DNA of 64,000 bases from Lachnospiraceae bacterium (GCA_014804425.1 JAAUZV010000012.1:21775-85774); one strand, 5' to 3'. Shown: positions 8,687 through 16,851, counted from the first letter of the stretch. A program made the numbers and translations. Notes: a model not told the origin generated them from the letters alone.

Positions 8687-9526
8687 ATGAAAACAGTCTG
8701 TCAGGTATGTATGCACCATTGTACCTTATCCCCTGGTCAAATGGGAATCTGCAGGGCAAGAGAAAATGTGAACGGTAAAATTGTATGTACAAATTATGGG
8801 CGGCTAACATCCCTTGCGCTTGACCCGATCGAGAAAAAACCGTTGCATATGTTTTATCCGGGAAGTTTGATTTTATCCGTCGGAAGTTTTGGCTGTAATT
8901 TGCGTTGTCCTTTTTGCCAGAACCATGAGATTTCCATGACAGACAGTGAGGGTATCCATACAATAGAAATGACTCCGCAAATGTTGGCAAATAAGGCATT
9001 GGCATATAAAGATGCCAGAAACATCGGCGTGGCATATACCTATAATGAACCGCTGATTGGCTGGGAATATGTGCGTGATACTGCCGTCTTAGTGAAAGAA
9101 TCCGGAATGAAAAATGTGCTGGTGACAAATGGTACGGCGGAACTTTCTATATTAGAGGAACTTTTGCCTTATATTGATGCTATGAATATTGATTTAAAAG
9201 GTTTTCGACAAAAATACTATGAAAAGCTCGGCGGTAGTCTGGAAACCGTGAAAGAATTTATTATTCGTGCGGCCGCAGACTGTCATGTGGAGCTAACGAC
9301 ATTGATTGTACCCGGGGAGAACGACAAAATCTCCGAAATGGAAGAGGAAGCGGCATGGATTGCTTCTGTGGAAGACGCTGTCGGGAAAACGATTCCGCTT
9401 CATGTGACACGCTTTTTTCCGCGCTATCATATGCTTGATAAGGAGGCGACAGATATAGCGCAAATACATCGCCTGGCTGATACCGCGAAAAAATATCTGA
9501 ACTATGTGTTTGTTGGAAACTGTTGA
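8687..9526 (+). CDS. AmmeMemoRadiSam system radical SAM enzyme
   Basis: Radical S-adenosylmethionine protein of 279 residues. The 4Fe-4S cluster-binding CxxxCxxC motif is CNLRCPFC (about residues 70-77). A second set of four Cys near the N-terminus (CQVCMHHC then GICRAR) is typical of this family and of pyruvate-formate-lyase activase relatives. It is somewhat shorter than many family members. It pairs with the A/B fusion encoded upstream. AGAAAGGG before ATG 8687 is the ribosome site. The substrate is unknown. Confidence 0.88.
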   Translation: MKTVCQVCMHHCTLSPGQMGICRARENVNGKIVCTNYGRLTSLALDPIEKKPLHMFYPGSLILSVGSFGCNLRCPFCQNHEISMTDSEGIHTIEMTPQMLANKALAYKDARNIGVAYTYNEPLIGWEYVRDTAVLVKESGMKNVLVTNGTAELSILEELLPYIDAMNIDLKGFRQKYYEKLGGSLETVKEFIIRAAADCHVELTTLIVPGENDKISEMEEEAAWIASVEDAVGKTIPLHVTRFFPRYHMLDKEATDIAQIHRLADTAKKYLNYVFVGNC

Positions 9527-9828
9527 CTTTCTGAGGTCTCTAACTCATTTGCAAGTATGTTTATGACGGGACGGAGACGAAGATGCCTTGTGCTGAAAGA
9601 TCCGGTATATGTATGATGATGTGCGGAGTGGGAAACTGCTTCGTATTTTTATATTGTGGATGAATTTCATTGAGCGATATTGTACAATGAACCAAAGCAG
9701 ACATTCTTCTTCAAGTGACAAAATCCCAAAAAGCAACACATGGTTTACAAAATTCCATGCTTGGGTGATAGAACTGCAACCGCCCCTAAGTATATACTTG
9801 CTACAAAGATAAAAAAGGAGGTCGTGAC
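9527..9828. other. Intergenic stretch with no supported gene
   Basis: About 300 bases without a convincing coding frame, RNA or terminator; short open frames on both strands lack family character and ribosome sites. The last 20 bases hold AAAAAAGGAGG, the ribosome site of the next gene, and a possible -10 sequence TATACT about 35 bases before its start. Confidence 0.5.
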
Positions 9829-10209
9829 ATGAATGTTGCGGATAGAATTCAAAATTTAAGAAAGATAAAGGGAATATCGCAGGAACAATTGGCGGAGGCA
9901 ATTGGTGTTTCAAGACAAGCTGTTTCAAAATGGGAAAGTGAACAAAGTACACCTGATTTGGAAAAGATTGTATTAATGAGTGATTTTTTTGATGTAACAA
10001 CAGATTATCTGTTAAAAGGTATTGAACCAACAAAAGAAATAGAGCATATGACAGTTGGTGATGTGATAGATAACAAGATATTGACAGATAGAAATGGGAA
10101 GCGTATGAAGTTAATACTTAGATATGTACTGTACGTATTTATAGGAGTAATGGCAGTTGATTTATTGGCGTTTATTATTTATGTCATGATATATGGTTTG
10201 CCAATGTAG
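9829..10209 (+). CDS. XRE-family transcriptional regulator with C-terminal membrane segment
   Basis: A 126-residue protein. Residues 5-60 form a Cro/C1-type helix-turn-helix ([20 protein letters not shown]). The C-terminus (about residues 99-122) is a hydrophobic transmembrane helix. Such membrane-tethered regulators are common in clostridia. AAAAAAGGAGG precedes the start. It lies 11 bases before a CPBP-family membrane protease gene, which suggests one operon and perhaps control of the regulator by the neighbouring protein. The target genes cannot be read from the sequence. Confidence 0.85.
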   Translation: MNVADRIQNLRKIKGISQEQLAEAIGVSRQAVSKWESEQSTPDLEKIVLMSDFFDVTTDYLLKGIEPTKEIEHMTVGDVIDNKILTDRNGKRMKLILRYVLYVFIGVMAVDLLAFIIYVMIYGLPM

Positions 10210-10220
10210 GGGGTGACGCA

Positions 10221-11069
10221 ATGAATACAAATAAAGCGATCATTGGCTCTATTGCTGCTATTTTTGTGCTTGTTTTTTCTCAGATTGGTGCGCAGCTGGT
10301 TGCCAGTGTATTTCATTTAACCGGAATTAGTATAGGGATCTGCAATATCATTGCCGGTATTATTTATATATTTCTTTCGTATCTCCTGCTAAATGTATTA
10401 GTAAGTAAATTCCTAAAAACAGATATCAGAATACTTCGTATCTCATTAAATGTAAAGTGGATGATCGTAGCCGTTGCGCTGCCGGTTATTGTTAAGGGGA
10501 TTTTTTTATTGTTGCCGGGAGAATTTGTATCTTCAGGAATGGATAAAAGTCAGATATTTACGACATTAAGCGCAGGAATTGTATTTACAGGGATTGCTGC
10601 CGGAGTGGTTGAAGAAATGGTCTTTAGAGGTGTCATAATGAGCCTTATAAGGGAAAGATGGAACAAGGAGGCAGCAATTCTTGTTCCGTCAGTCTTATTT
10701 GCGTCGGTGCATTTGATTGGGATGAATTTTTCAGCGCCTAGCTGTATTTTAGTTTTGGTAGCAGGAACAATGGTAGGCATTATGTTTTCGATGATTGCTA
10801 TGGAAAGTGGTTCCGTATGGAACGGTGGAATTGTTCATTCAATTTGGAACATCATAATCATTGGGGGAGGTCTTGGCATTAGCGAAAAAGCAGATGAGTA
10901 TTCAGTAATGACCTATGTTTTAGATTCAAAATCCCTTGCAATAACAGGAGGTGAGTTCGGGATTGAAGCATCCGTTATTGCTCTGATTGGATACATTGTT
11001 GTTACGTTAATAGCCTATGCTATGATAAAGAGAAGGACAAAGAACTCACTCAATAATTTATGTAATTGA
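10221..11069 (+). CDS. CPBP-family intramembrane glutamic endopeptidase
   Basis: Polytopic membrane protein of 282 residues of the CAAX protease/bacteriocin-processing family. The catalytic motifs are visible: EEMVFRG (about residues 131-137), a His in the SVHLIG segment (about 165) and NGGIVHSIWN (about 205-213). Family members cleave membrane-associated substrates or give self-immunity to bacteriocins. Here it is transcribed with the preceding XRE-type regulator. Substrate unknown. Confidence 0.88.
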   Translation: MNTNKAIIGSIAAIFVLVFSQIGAQLVASVFHLTGISIGICNIIAGIIYIFLSYLLLNVLVSKFLKTDIRILRISLNVKWMIVAVALPVIVKGIFLLLPGEFVSSGMDKSQIFTTLSAGIVFTGIAAGVVEEMVFRGVIMSLIRERWNKEAAILVPSVLFASVHLIGMNFSAPSCILVLVAGTMVGIMFSMIAMESGSVWNGGIVHSIWNIIIIGGGLGISEKADEYSVMTYVLDSKSLAITGGEFGIEASVIALIGYIVVTLIAYAMIKRRTKNSLNNLCN

Positions 11070-11101
11070 AATATAGATCCGGCAGATTTTTTCCTTTTTT
11101 A

Positions 11102-11131
11102 TTGCATTACTGTATGAGTAAATGGTATACT
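11102..11131 (+). promoter_or_regulatory. Promoter for the CD3324-family gene and its leader
   Basis: TTGCAT (11102-11107) and TATACT (11126-11131) are 18 bases apart, and TGG directly before TATACT gives an extended -10 element. Transcription would start near 11138 and run through the short leader ORF at 11163. Confidence 0.6.
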
Positions 11132-11162
11132 TAAATTATTCTTGAGAAAGGAGTTCAAAAAA

Positions 11163-11195
11163 ATGATTATGTATATGAGAGGGCTTTGTCTTTAA
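11163..11195 (+). CDS. Possible leader peptide of 10 residues
   Basis: AAAGGAG (11147-11153) lies 9 bases before ATG 11163, which opens a 10-codon frame, MIMYMRGLCL, ending at TAA 11195. The good ribosome site, short length and position behind a promoter resemble regulatory leader peptides. A weak hairpin (TCATTG/CGATGA near 11251-11266) precedes the next ribosome site. It could instead be a chance frame. Confidence 0.35.
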   Translation: MIMYMRGLCL

Positions 11196-11278
11196 TCAGT
11201 CATTGATAAACGAAGGTAAATGAATATTTGCATAAAATTCTCTTCTTAGATCATTGCGAAACGATGAAAGGAGAAGAG

Positions 11279-11539
11279 ATGAGTTATATTAATGCAAATG
11301 ATATTTTACCATTGGAATTGATCAATGAAATTCAAAAGTATGTGCAAGGTGTAAATCTTTATATTCCTAAGATTCCTGAGAAGAAGAAAACAGACAGCAG
11401 CTATAAACATGAGTTATACGAGAGGAACAAGGAAATAGTTGACCTGTTCCAAGCGGGTAATACGGTTTCAGAATTGGCCAAAATGTATTACCTTTCTGAC
11501 AAGAGTATTTATCGAATTTTAGGACAAATGAAAAAGTAA
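11279..11539 (+). CDS. CD3324-family helix-turn-helix protein
   Basis: An 86-residue protein starting MSYINANDILP, which matches the clostridial CD3324 family. After a conserved N-terminal segment (IQKYVQG, LYIPK), the C-terminal half carries a helix-turn-helix resembling a resolvase or Mor-type domain (SELAKMYYLSDKSIYRILGQ). AAAGGAG upstream supports ATG 11279 over an in-frame start at 11228. The same module forms the N-terminus of the kinase encoded at 24200-25378. Its function is not known to me; DNA binding is likely. Confidence 0.8.
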   Translation: MSYINANDILPLELINEIQKYVQGVNLYIPKIPEKKKTDSSYKHELYERNKEIVDLFQAGNTVSELAKMYYLSDKSIYRILGQMKK

Positions 11540-11547
11540 TACGAGTG

Positions 11548-11588
11548 CGGGAGAGACTGTGAAATGCAGTTTCTCTCGTTTTGTTTTC
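11548..11588 (+). terminator. Rho-independent terminator
   Basis: CGGGAGAGACTG (11548-11559) pairs with CAGTTTCTCTCG (11567-11578) over 12 pairs including two G-T, with a 7-base loop, followed by TTTTGTTTT. Confidence 0.85.
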
Positions 11589-11650
11589 GAACAAAGTTTG
11601 AGAATGACACAGGAAGAATAGGATGGTAGACTTTAAATGAGGTGATGAAA

Positions 11651-12163
11651 ATGCAAAAAGGAAGAATTATTTTTTTGAATGGTGTAACCAGTTCCGGAAA
11701 GACATCCATTGTCGAGGCATTACAGGAACGGAAAGATGTATTTTTTTATGTTGTTGCAAATGATCTGTTTGAGCAAATGGTGGGAGATAAATATTTGCAG
11801 GAGGATTACTGGAAATATTTAAGTGAAGTAATTATTATGATGTATCATACTGCCAAGTTGTATTCTGATATGGGAAAGAATGTATTGATTGATGGAATAT
11901 TAGTGGAGCGAGAAGAAATAAAGCCCCATTATGAGCAGCTATTGGAAATATTAAAGCATAATCCGCTTGATATTGTAGAAGTATATTGTCCCATAGATAT
12001 TTGCAGAAAACGTAATCGCATGCGTGAAGACAGATATGAAATGCAATCCGAGGAACAGCTTGAGTTGATGGCAAAAAATATAAAGTATCGCATGAAGGTA
12101 GATACAAGTGTATATCGTTCTGCGGAATGCGCAGACAGGATTGTAAAAGAATTGTTTGCTTAA
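11651..12163 (+). CDS. Chloramphenicol phosphotransferase-like P-loop kinase
   Basis: A 170-residue kinase-fold protein. The Walker A loop GVTSSGKTS lies at about residues 11-19, and the rest resembles the chloramphenicol 3-O-phosphotransferase-like family (DVFFYVVANDLFEQM; LIDGILVEREE). Family members phosphorylate small molecules, and only some give drug resistance, so the substrate is open. GAGG at 11639-11642 lies 8 bases before ATG 11651, which I prefer over GTG 11642 or ATG 11645. It touches the following gene region directly. Confidence 0.78.
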   Translation: MQKGRIIFLNGVTSSGKTSIVEALQERKDVFFYVVANDLFEQMVGDKYLQEDYWKYLSEVIIMMYHTAKLYSDMGKNVLIDGILVEREEIKPHYEQLLEILKHNPLDIVEVYCPIDICRKRNRMREDRYEMQSEEQLELMAKNIKYRMKVDTSVYRSAECADRIVKELFA

Positions 12164-12228
12164 TGTATAAACAACAAAAGCAGATATGTTATAATAAATC
12201 AATAGCAAGTGAAAAGAAAGCTGAGGTA

Positions 12229-13158
12229 ATGGCATTGAAAAAAATATCCCTTGATGAATTTTTGAGATTAAGAAAGCTGGTTTACCGCAGTGCGAGGCCT
12301 CTTGACTATACAAAATGGAAATTTCTTTTTGAAAACGGCAGCTGCGACGATTTCCTGTCGGTTCTGTCCAGCTACCAAAATGAAGACGGAGGTTTTGGAC
12401 ACAACATTGAGTGCAACAACTGGAACCCCAACTCCTCTCCCTATACAGTATGCATTGCGCTGGATTATCTGGATACGACAGGTGATCACGAAAGCGGCAT
12501 AAAAAGCAAGATTATTGCGGGTATCGTCAAATATCTGGGATCAGGAGCATATTTATTGGACGACGGCTGGGTGGGGATGCAGGGAATCCCCAGCAATAAT
12601 GACTTTGCGCATATGCCATGGTTTCATTTCGATTCCAAGAAAGCAGCGCAAGCCGATATCGGAGTGACGAAGCGCCTTGCGGACTTCATCCTGAAACATG
12701 CAGACGAGGACAGCAACATCTACCGTAAGGCAAAGGAACTGAGAGACCGGTATAGACAATGCGGGCAGGTTCTTCTCCACGGTTATCCCGATTACGATCC
12801 GACAGCGCTAAACATTAACGCATTTGATCCTGCAACCTATCCGTCCTGGCTGCCGCTGCCGGTGTATTTTGTGGCTTCGCCGGAAAGCAGCTTTTATCCG
12901 GAGTGCAGACGCACTGTGGATATGAATCTGGATACAATCATCGACTCGCTGCTCAGTACACACGAATTTCAGTTCCCTTCTGCCGAGGAGCTTGACGCAT
13001 ATGAACAGAGCAACCCTCATCCGGATGGGAAGCGATGGTGTGTGGCCGAGCAGACGATCGGAAATTATTATTGGGGTAGTCATTTTATCATACGCGATCT
13101 GGACATACTGAGGAAGTTTGGCAGATTGGATTTTGATTTGCCTGTTCTCATACAATGA
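12229..13158 (+). CDS. Alpha/alpha-barrel protein with a prenyltransferase/terpene-cyclase-like repeat
   Basis: About 309 residues from ATG 12229. The segment LSSYQNEDGGFGHN (about residues 40-53) matches the QxxDGGFG-type motif of squalene cyclase and protein prenyltransferase beta repeats, and more Trp- and Gly-rich turns follow. I do not see a complete cyclase active site. Such proteins in clostridia are usually annotated only as prenyltransferase-repeat or hypothetical. The start is uncertain: ATG 12163 overlaps the previous stop and an in-frame start at 12127 is also possible, while GAGG sits only 2 bases before ATG 12229. Likely co-transcribed with the preceding kinase. Confidence 0.65.
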   Translation: MALKKISLDEFLRLRKLVYRSARPLDYTKWKFLFENGSCDDFLSVLSSYQNEDGGFGHNIECNNWNPNSSPYTVCIALDYLDTTGDHESGIKSKIIAGIVKYLGSGAYLLDDGWVGMQGIPSNNDFAHMPWFHFDSKKAAQADIGVTKRLADFILKHADEDSNIYRKAKELRDRYRQCGQVLLHGYPDYDPTALNINAFDPATYPSWLPLPVYFVASPESSFYPECRRTVDMNLDTIIDSLLSTHEFQFPSAEELDAYEQSNPHPDGKRWCVAEQTIGNYYWGSHFIIRDLDILRKFGRLDFDLPVLIQ

Positions 13159-13255
13159 GGATATCGGGGATGCGCTGTAGAGTGGGATAAATAAGGTAAA
13201 CATATATGGTTAATAACAACAAAGAACACGCCGAGTTCCAATAGGAGAACAAGTT

Positions 13256-14326
13256 GTGGAAAAGCGAAAAGAGATAAATGACAAGTTAGTTAAGTGGATA
13301 TTACATAAAGTAAAAACAGAATACGCCAATGATGTCAGCCTCGTACTCATATATGGTTCCTATGTGAATGGCACTGCTAACAGCAAATCAGATGTTGATT
13401 GTTATTATATTCCTAAATCAGAGCATGGATATGATTTAGCAGTTGATTTTATGATAGAAGGTGTGGGATACGATATATTTCCGATATCGTGGGAAAGAGT
13501 TGAGAGAATTGCCGATTTGCTTGAAAATATGTCACCACTGGTCGGTGATGCTAATATCATTTATTCCAATAGCGCAGACGATGTAGAACGATTTAAAACG
13601 ATGCAGGCGAGACTGCAAAGTAATCTTTTAAATGATCAATATGTCAAAGAGATAGCTGCAAGGCGATGTGAAGAAGCGGGCAGGCTCTGCACGATGCTGA
13701 ATCAAGTTCAAAGTGCATCAGAGATTCGAAAAATAGCAGGATTCATTATTATGACACTTGCTGATGCGGTGGCTGTATATCATCATGATTATTATCATTT
13801 TGGATTGAAAAAACAATTTGAAGATTTACAAAATAATATTCCAAATGTTCCCCGCAATATCGTAGATGGATATCTGAATGTAGTGAAAGCGATTGATATT
13901 GGTGATGTTACAAAATATGCGATGAAATTATTTGAAGATGTATGCGCGCATCTTAATGTAACATTTTCTTTGCAAGAGGTACCCGAACACAAAAGTCAGA
14001 TAGTAAATAAAGTGGATGCTCTATGGCTTGCTTCATTATATGAAGAGATTAGTTCCACATTCAATAAAATATATGTGTGTTGTGAAACGGGAAATTATAT
14101 ATTAGCTTTTCTTTCCACAGTATGTCTTCAACGAGAGCTGGATGATGCGAAAGAAGCGGGGTGTCCCGTTTACGAGTTGTTAAGTAACTTTAATTATAAA
14201 GAGCTCTACAAGCTTTCTGAAACAACTCGAAGAATAGAAAATGATTTGGTACAACTGATCACAGATCATGGGGGATATATCAAGCAATATGACAGTTTTG
14301 AACAGTTTGAATCAGCGAAATTGTAG
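13256..14326 (+). CDS. Nucleotidyltransferase-domain protein (aminoglycoside-adenylyltransferase type)
   Basis: A 356-residue protein. The N-terminus has the pol-beta nucleotidyltransferase signature GSYVNGTANSKSDVD (about residues 34-48) with two catalytic Asp. The remainder is helical, with features like a KNTase-C domain. It probably adds NMP to a small molecule or protein. It resembles aminoglycoside nucleotidyltransferases in its motif only, so resistance is not proven. It starts with GTG 13256 after ATAGGAGAAC. Its neighbours are also orphan resistance-like enzymes. Confidence 0.8.
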   Translation: MEKRKEINDKLVKWILHKVKTEYANDVSLVLIYGSYVNGTANSKSDVDCYYIPKSEHGYDLAVDFMIEGVGYDIFPISWERVERIADLLENMSPLVGDANIIYSNSADDVERFKTMQARLQSNLLNDQYVKEIAARRCEEAGRLCTMLNQVQSASEIRKIAGFIIMTLADAVAVYHHDYYHFGLKKQFEDLQNNIPNVPRNIVDGYLNVVKAIDIGDVTKYAMKLFEDVCAHLNVTFSLQEVPEHKSQIVNKVDALWLASLYEEISSTFNKIYVCCETGNYILAFLSTVCLQRELDDAKEAGCPVYELLSNFNYKELYKLSETTRRIENDLVQLITDHGGYIKQYDSFEQFESAKL

Positions 14327-14481
14327 AATAAGTGTGAAAGGTATGTCTACGCATCGTGGAATCCTTTTATTCCATGTTGCGTTGGTATACATTACGAATG
14401 AGAAATCCGTTTCTAAATGGGAAACGGGGGAGTTTTCTGTTTATAGTAACCGCTATTTCAGCCGGAAACGATAGCAATAAC

Positions 14482-14510
14482 TTGATTTCTATTTTCCTTC
14501 ATGATAAGAT
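14482..14510 (+). promoter_or_regulatory. Possible promoter for the efflux leader
   Basis: TTGATT (14482-14487) and TAAGAT (14505-14510) are 17 bases apart. The predicted start near 14517 would leave only a few bases before the leader ribosome site, so an upstream promoter is also possible. The remaining bases between 14327 and 14480 show no gene. Confidence 0.35.
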
Positions 14511-14536
14511 TGATTTTATCAAGGAGGTGTTGCGAA

Positions 14537-14599
14537 ATGACGCAATCACGGCATAGTTTGCCTTTTTCCGCAGATGTTTTTGCTCCGCGCAAGGTCTAA
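14537..14599 (+). CDS. Leader peptide of the Mef-like efflux gene (20 aa)
   Basis: AAGGAGGTG (14521-14529) stands 9 bases before ATG 14537, giving a 20-codon frame MTQSRHSLPFSADVFAPRKV that stops at 14599. The end of this ORF overlaps the first arm of the attenuator stem (14582-14594), so a ribosome stalled on it would change the RNA folding. This is the classical arrangement for drug-inducible leader peptides of macrolide, phenicol and lincosamide resistance genes. Confidence 0.7.
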   Translation: MTQSRHSLPFSADVFAPRKV

Positions 14600-14710
14600 T
14601 ATAGGACGATGCCTGCACGGAGCGATTGCTTATTTTAAAGGAGCTTTATCGTCCTCATTAGGCTTTGCGTTACATGTAATGATTATTATTATTTTGTAAG
14701 GAGCAAAGCC
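14582..14710 (+). promoter_or_regulatory. Attenuator with alternative stems sequestering the efflux gene start
   Basis: Several mutually exclusive pairings can be drawn. Stem A: GCTCCG (14582-14587) with CGGAGC (14618-14623), extended through GCA/TGC and GG/CC. Stem B: AGGACGAT (14603-14610) with ATCGTCCT (14648-14655). Stem C: GGCTTTGC (14661-14668) with GCAAAGCC (14703-14710). Stem C covers the end of the ribosome site GGAGC (14700-14704) and stops directly at ATG 14711. Stem B begins inside the loop of stem A. This predicts translation or transcription attenuation relieved when the leader ribosome stalls. Confidence 0.7.
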
Positions 14711-16006
14711 ATGAAAAAATTAAATTTTATCAAAGAGCTTCGGAGTTTTTTACTCTTATGGAGTTCGCAAACTGTATCCGAATTGGGTACAGCTATGACT
14801 AGTTATGCGCTGATCATCTGGATATATGGTCAGAAAGGAACTGCTTCCAGTATAACGTTATTAACAATCTGCACTTTTTTACCAACAATTATTTTTCGTT
14901 TTATAGCCGGGACTTTGGCGGATCGCTGGGATAAAAAGCGCATTATGCTGCTTACTGATTTGGCAGCTGCTTGTGGGACGATAACCGTCCTTGTTCTGTA
15001 TTCCTTTTCAACACTTAGAATATGGCATTTATATGTCATCAATGTTTTGCTCAGTTTTATGAATGCCTTTCAAAACCCGGCTTCCTTTGTGGCGACCAGT
15101 ATGCTGGTGCCGAGAAAGTATTATACCAGAGTCAGCGGGCTGCAGAGCTTTTCCAACTCTGTCGTTTCCATTCTGGCTCCGGCATTGGGCAGTTGTCTGT
15201 TGGCTTTTGGCGGAATGACGATGGTCTTGGTTTGCGACTTGGTAAGCTTTTGCGTTGCGTTTTTTGTTCTCTTGTTCTTTATCAAGATACCGGAGATAGA
15301 ATATGCAGAAGAGAAAAACAGAGAGCCATTTTTAAAGAGCTGTTTGGATGGGGTGCATTATTTGAGGGATCACGCAGCACTTTTACACATTACCCTGTTC
15401 ATTGCTATCATCAATTTCCTCGCAAAACTTGGAAATGATGGTATGATTTCGCCCTTTGTTCTGAGTAGAACTGGTAACAACCAGCAAGTGCTGGGTATGG
15501 TTCAAAGCGCTGTGGCCTTAGGACTGCTTGCAGGAAGTCTCATCGTCACCGTGATGAAACCTGTGCGGAACAAATCAAAGGTGGTTTTTGTAACCACTGC
15601 TTTCATCTTTGCAGGCAATGTAGTGCAAAGTCTCACCCTCTTGCCATTGGTCTGGTGCATTGCTGCTTTTGTGTCTTATATACCGGCGGTCATAATGAAC
15701 GCCAATCTAACGGCGATCATGCGTGAACATATACCGGTTGAGATGCAAGGGCGTGTCTTTTCCGCAAAAGATACTTTACAAAACTGCACGATTCCATTAG
15801 GGTTATTTTTAGGGGGCGTATTGGCAGATTATGTCATAGAACCGTTTATGGCGACAGATTCTCCTATTCAAGAGCTACTTTCTCGTTTCTTTGGTTCGGG
15901 AAGCGGGTCAGGAATAGCAGTTATGTTCTTTTTCGTGGGAGTTTTTGGAATCGTCATAAGTCTTTCACGCTTGAAAAAGCCGATTTACAAGGACTTGAAC
16001 CAATAG
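14711..16006 (+). CDS. MFS efflux transporter, Mef-like
   Basis: Membrane transporter of 431 residues with about 12 predicted helices. It is similar in pattern to the macrolide-efflux Mef group of the major facilitator superfamily: an N-terminal LWSSQTVSELGTAMTSYAL helix, the loop motif GTLADRWDKKRIM between helices 2 and 3, and GRVFSAKDTLQN in the second half. AAGGAG at 14698-14703 supports the start. The leader peptide and attenuator upstream suggest induction by a ribosome-targeting compound, which fits an antibiotic pump. The drug cannot be deduced. Confidence 0.85.
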   Translation: MKKLNFIKELRSFLLLWSSQTVSELGTAMTSYALIIWIYGQKGTASSITLLTICTFLPTIIFRFIAGTLADRWDKKRIMLLTDLAAACGTITVLVLYSFSTLRIWHLYVINVLLSFMNAFQNPASFVATSMLVPRKYYTRVSGLQSFSNSVVSILAPALGSCLLAFGGMTMVLVCDLVSFCVAFFVLLFFIKIPEIEYAEEKNREPFLKSCLDGVHYLRDHAALLHITLFIAIINFLAKLGNDGMISPFVLSRTGNNQQVLGMVQSAVALGLLAGSLIVTVMKPVRNKSKVVFVTTAFIFAGNVVQSLTLLPLVWCIAAFVSYIPAVIMNANLTAIMREHIPVEMQGRVFSAKDTLQNCTIPLGLFLGGVLADYVIEPFMATDSPIQELLSRFFGSGSGSGIAVMFFFVGVFGIVISLSRLKKPIYKDLNQ

Positions 16007-16106
16007 GCGCCGGATGCTTCATTTACTTTGAAGAAACAATGTCGTAGCAAATCACCAGGAGATACTTGGAAGCGGCGGTTTCGCAGTATTTTATGAAATG
16101 AGACTA

Positions 16107-16147
16107 CCCCTTGCACAGACAGCAGTTTGTGTAAGGGGGTTGTTTTA
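16107..16147 (+). terminator. Rho-independent terminator after the efflux gene
   Basis: CCCCTTGCACA (16107-16117) pairs with TGTGTAAGGGG (16128-16138) over 11 pairs with one G-T, followed by a GTTGTTTTATT tail. Confidence 0.85.
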
Positions 16148-16158
16148 TTCTCAAACTA

Positions 16159-16180
16159 GCAACAGAGAATCAGCAAGCCA
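16159..16180 (+). repeat. Left copy of a 22-bp direct repeat flanking hicAB
   Basis: Matches 16883-16904 at 19 of 22 positions (GCAACAGA, one mismatch, AATCA, two mismatches, AAGCCA). A second shared segment, TAAAATATTG then one mismatch then CA, follows each copy (16193-16205 and 16926-16938). Confidence 0.7.
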
Positions 16181-16199
16181 AAGAAGCAGCCATAAAATA

Positions 16200-16228
16200 T
16201 TGACACCGAATATGACACCACATATAAT
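16200..16228 (+). promoter_or_regulatory. Consensus promoter and repeat operator of hicAB
   Basis: TTGACA (16200-16205) and TATAAT (16223-16228) match consensus exactly with a 17-base spacer. The spacer carries a direct repeat TGACACC (16201-16207 and 16213-16219), one copy overlapping the -35 box. This is a likely binding site for the HicB antitoxin, giving autoregulation. Confidence 0.8.
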
Positions 16229-16247
16229 ATAAGCAGAGGTATTCAAA

Positions 16248-16505
16248 ATGTCAACGTGGGATAAACTATTAAAACGTATTTATATATTATCCAAAGACCT
16301 AAGATTCGATGAATTGCGCAAGGTGTTGGAAAGCTATGGCTATGTGATGAATGCACCGAGAAACGGAAGCAGCCATTACACATTCCGAAAATCAGGATGT
16401 CAACCGATTACGATACCGAAACATGAACCAATTAAGAAAGTTTATGTAGAGATGGTGAAGCAGATTGTGGAAGGTGAGGTGAAAAATGATGAAGACGCTG
16501 AATGA
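16248..16505 (+). CDS. hicA: HicA-family toxin (mRNA interferase)
   Basis: An 85-residue type II toxin of the YcfA/HicA family, which cleaves mRNA in a translation-independent way when free of antitoxin. The double-stranded-RNA-binding-like core is clear: FDELRKVLESYGYV, then GSSHYTFRK with the catalytic His (about residue 43), then ITIPKHEPIKKVYV. The toxin-first order and the overlap with the antitoxin gene are usual for HicAB. AGAGGT precedes the start. Confidence 0.92.
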   Translation: MSTWDKLLKRIYILSKDLRFDELRKVLESYGYVMNAPRNGSSHYTFRKSGCQPITIPKHEPIKKVYVEMVKQIVEGEVKNDEDAE

Positions 16506-16851
16506 TTATATGGCGATGTCTTATCGCATGGAAATCGTGGAAGACAAGGAAGAGGGCGGCTATGTGGTTTCCTACCCTGATCTTCCGGGCTGTATTACTT
16601 GTGGTGAAACTGTAGAGTCAGCAGTAGCAAACGCAACGGATGCAAAGAAAGCGTGGATTGAAGCAGCGCTTGAAGATGGGATAGAGATTCATGAGCCGGA
16701 TAGTTTAGAAGATTATTCGGGTCAGTTCAAATTGAGAATACCTCGTAGTTTACACAAATTACTGGCAGAACATTCCAGGAAAGAAGGTATCAGTATGAAT
16801 CAATATTGTGTGTATCTTCTTTCTAGAAATGATGCCGTTTATTCAAAATAA
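16486..16851 (+). CDS. hicB: HicB-family antitoxin
   Basis: A 121-residue antitoxin. The N-terminal partial RNase H-like domain has the family signature EEGGYVVSYPDLPGCIT (about residues 22-38). The C-terminus (LRIPRSLHKLLAEHSRKEG, then ISMNQYCVYLL) is a ribbon-helix-helix DNA-binding domain, so it should repress the operon as well as block HicA. It overlaps hicA by 20 bases. The pair has its own consensus promoter and is enclosed by direct repeats. Confidence 0.92.
   Translation: MMKTLNDYMAMSYRMEIVEDKEEGGYVVSYPDLPGCITCGETVESAVANATDAKKAWIEAALEDGIEIHEPDSLEDYSGQFKLRIPRSLHKLLAEHSRKEGISMNQYCVYLLSRNDAVYSK

Noticed and set aside
9609..9812. 67-codon plus-strand frame before the XRE regulator gene
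   Set aside because: No ribosome site, no family character, and a larger frame runs on the opposite strand; treated as non-coding.
14268..14556. Two plus-strand frames between the nucleotidyltransferase and efflux genes
   Set aside because: They lack ribosome sites and overlap the gene end or the leader peptide; only the 20-codon leader is supported.
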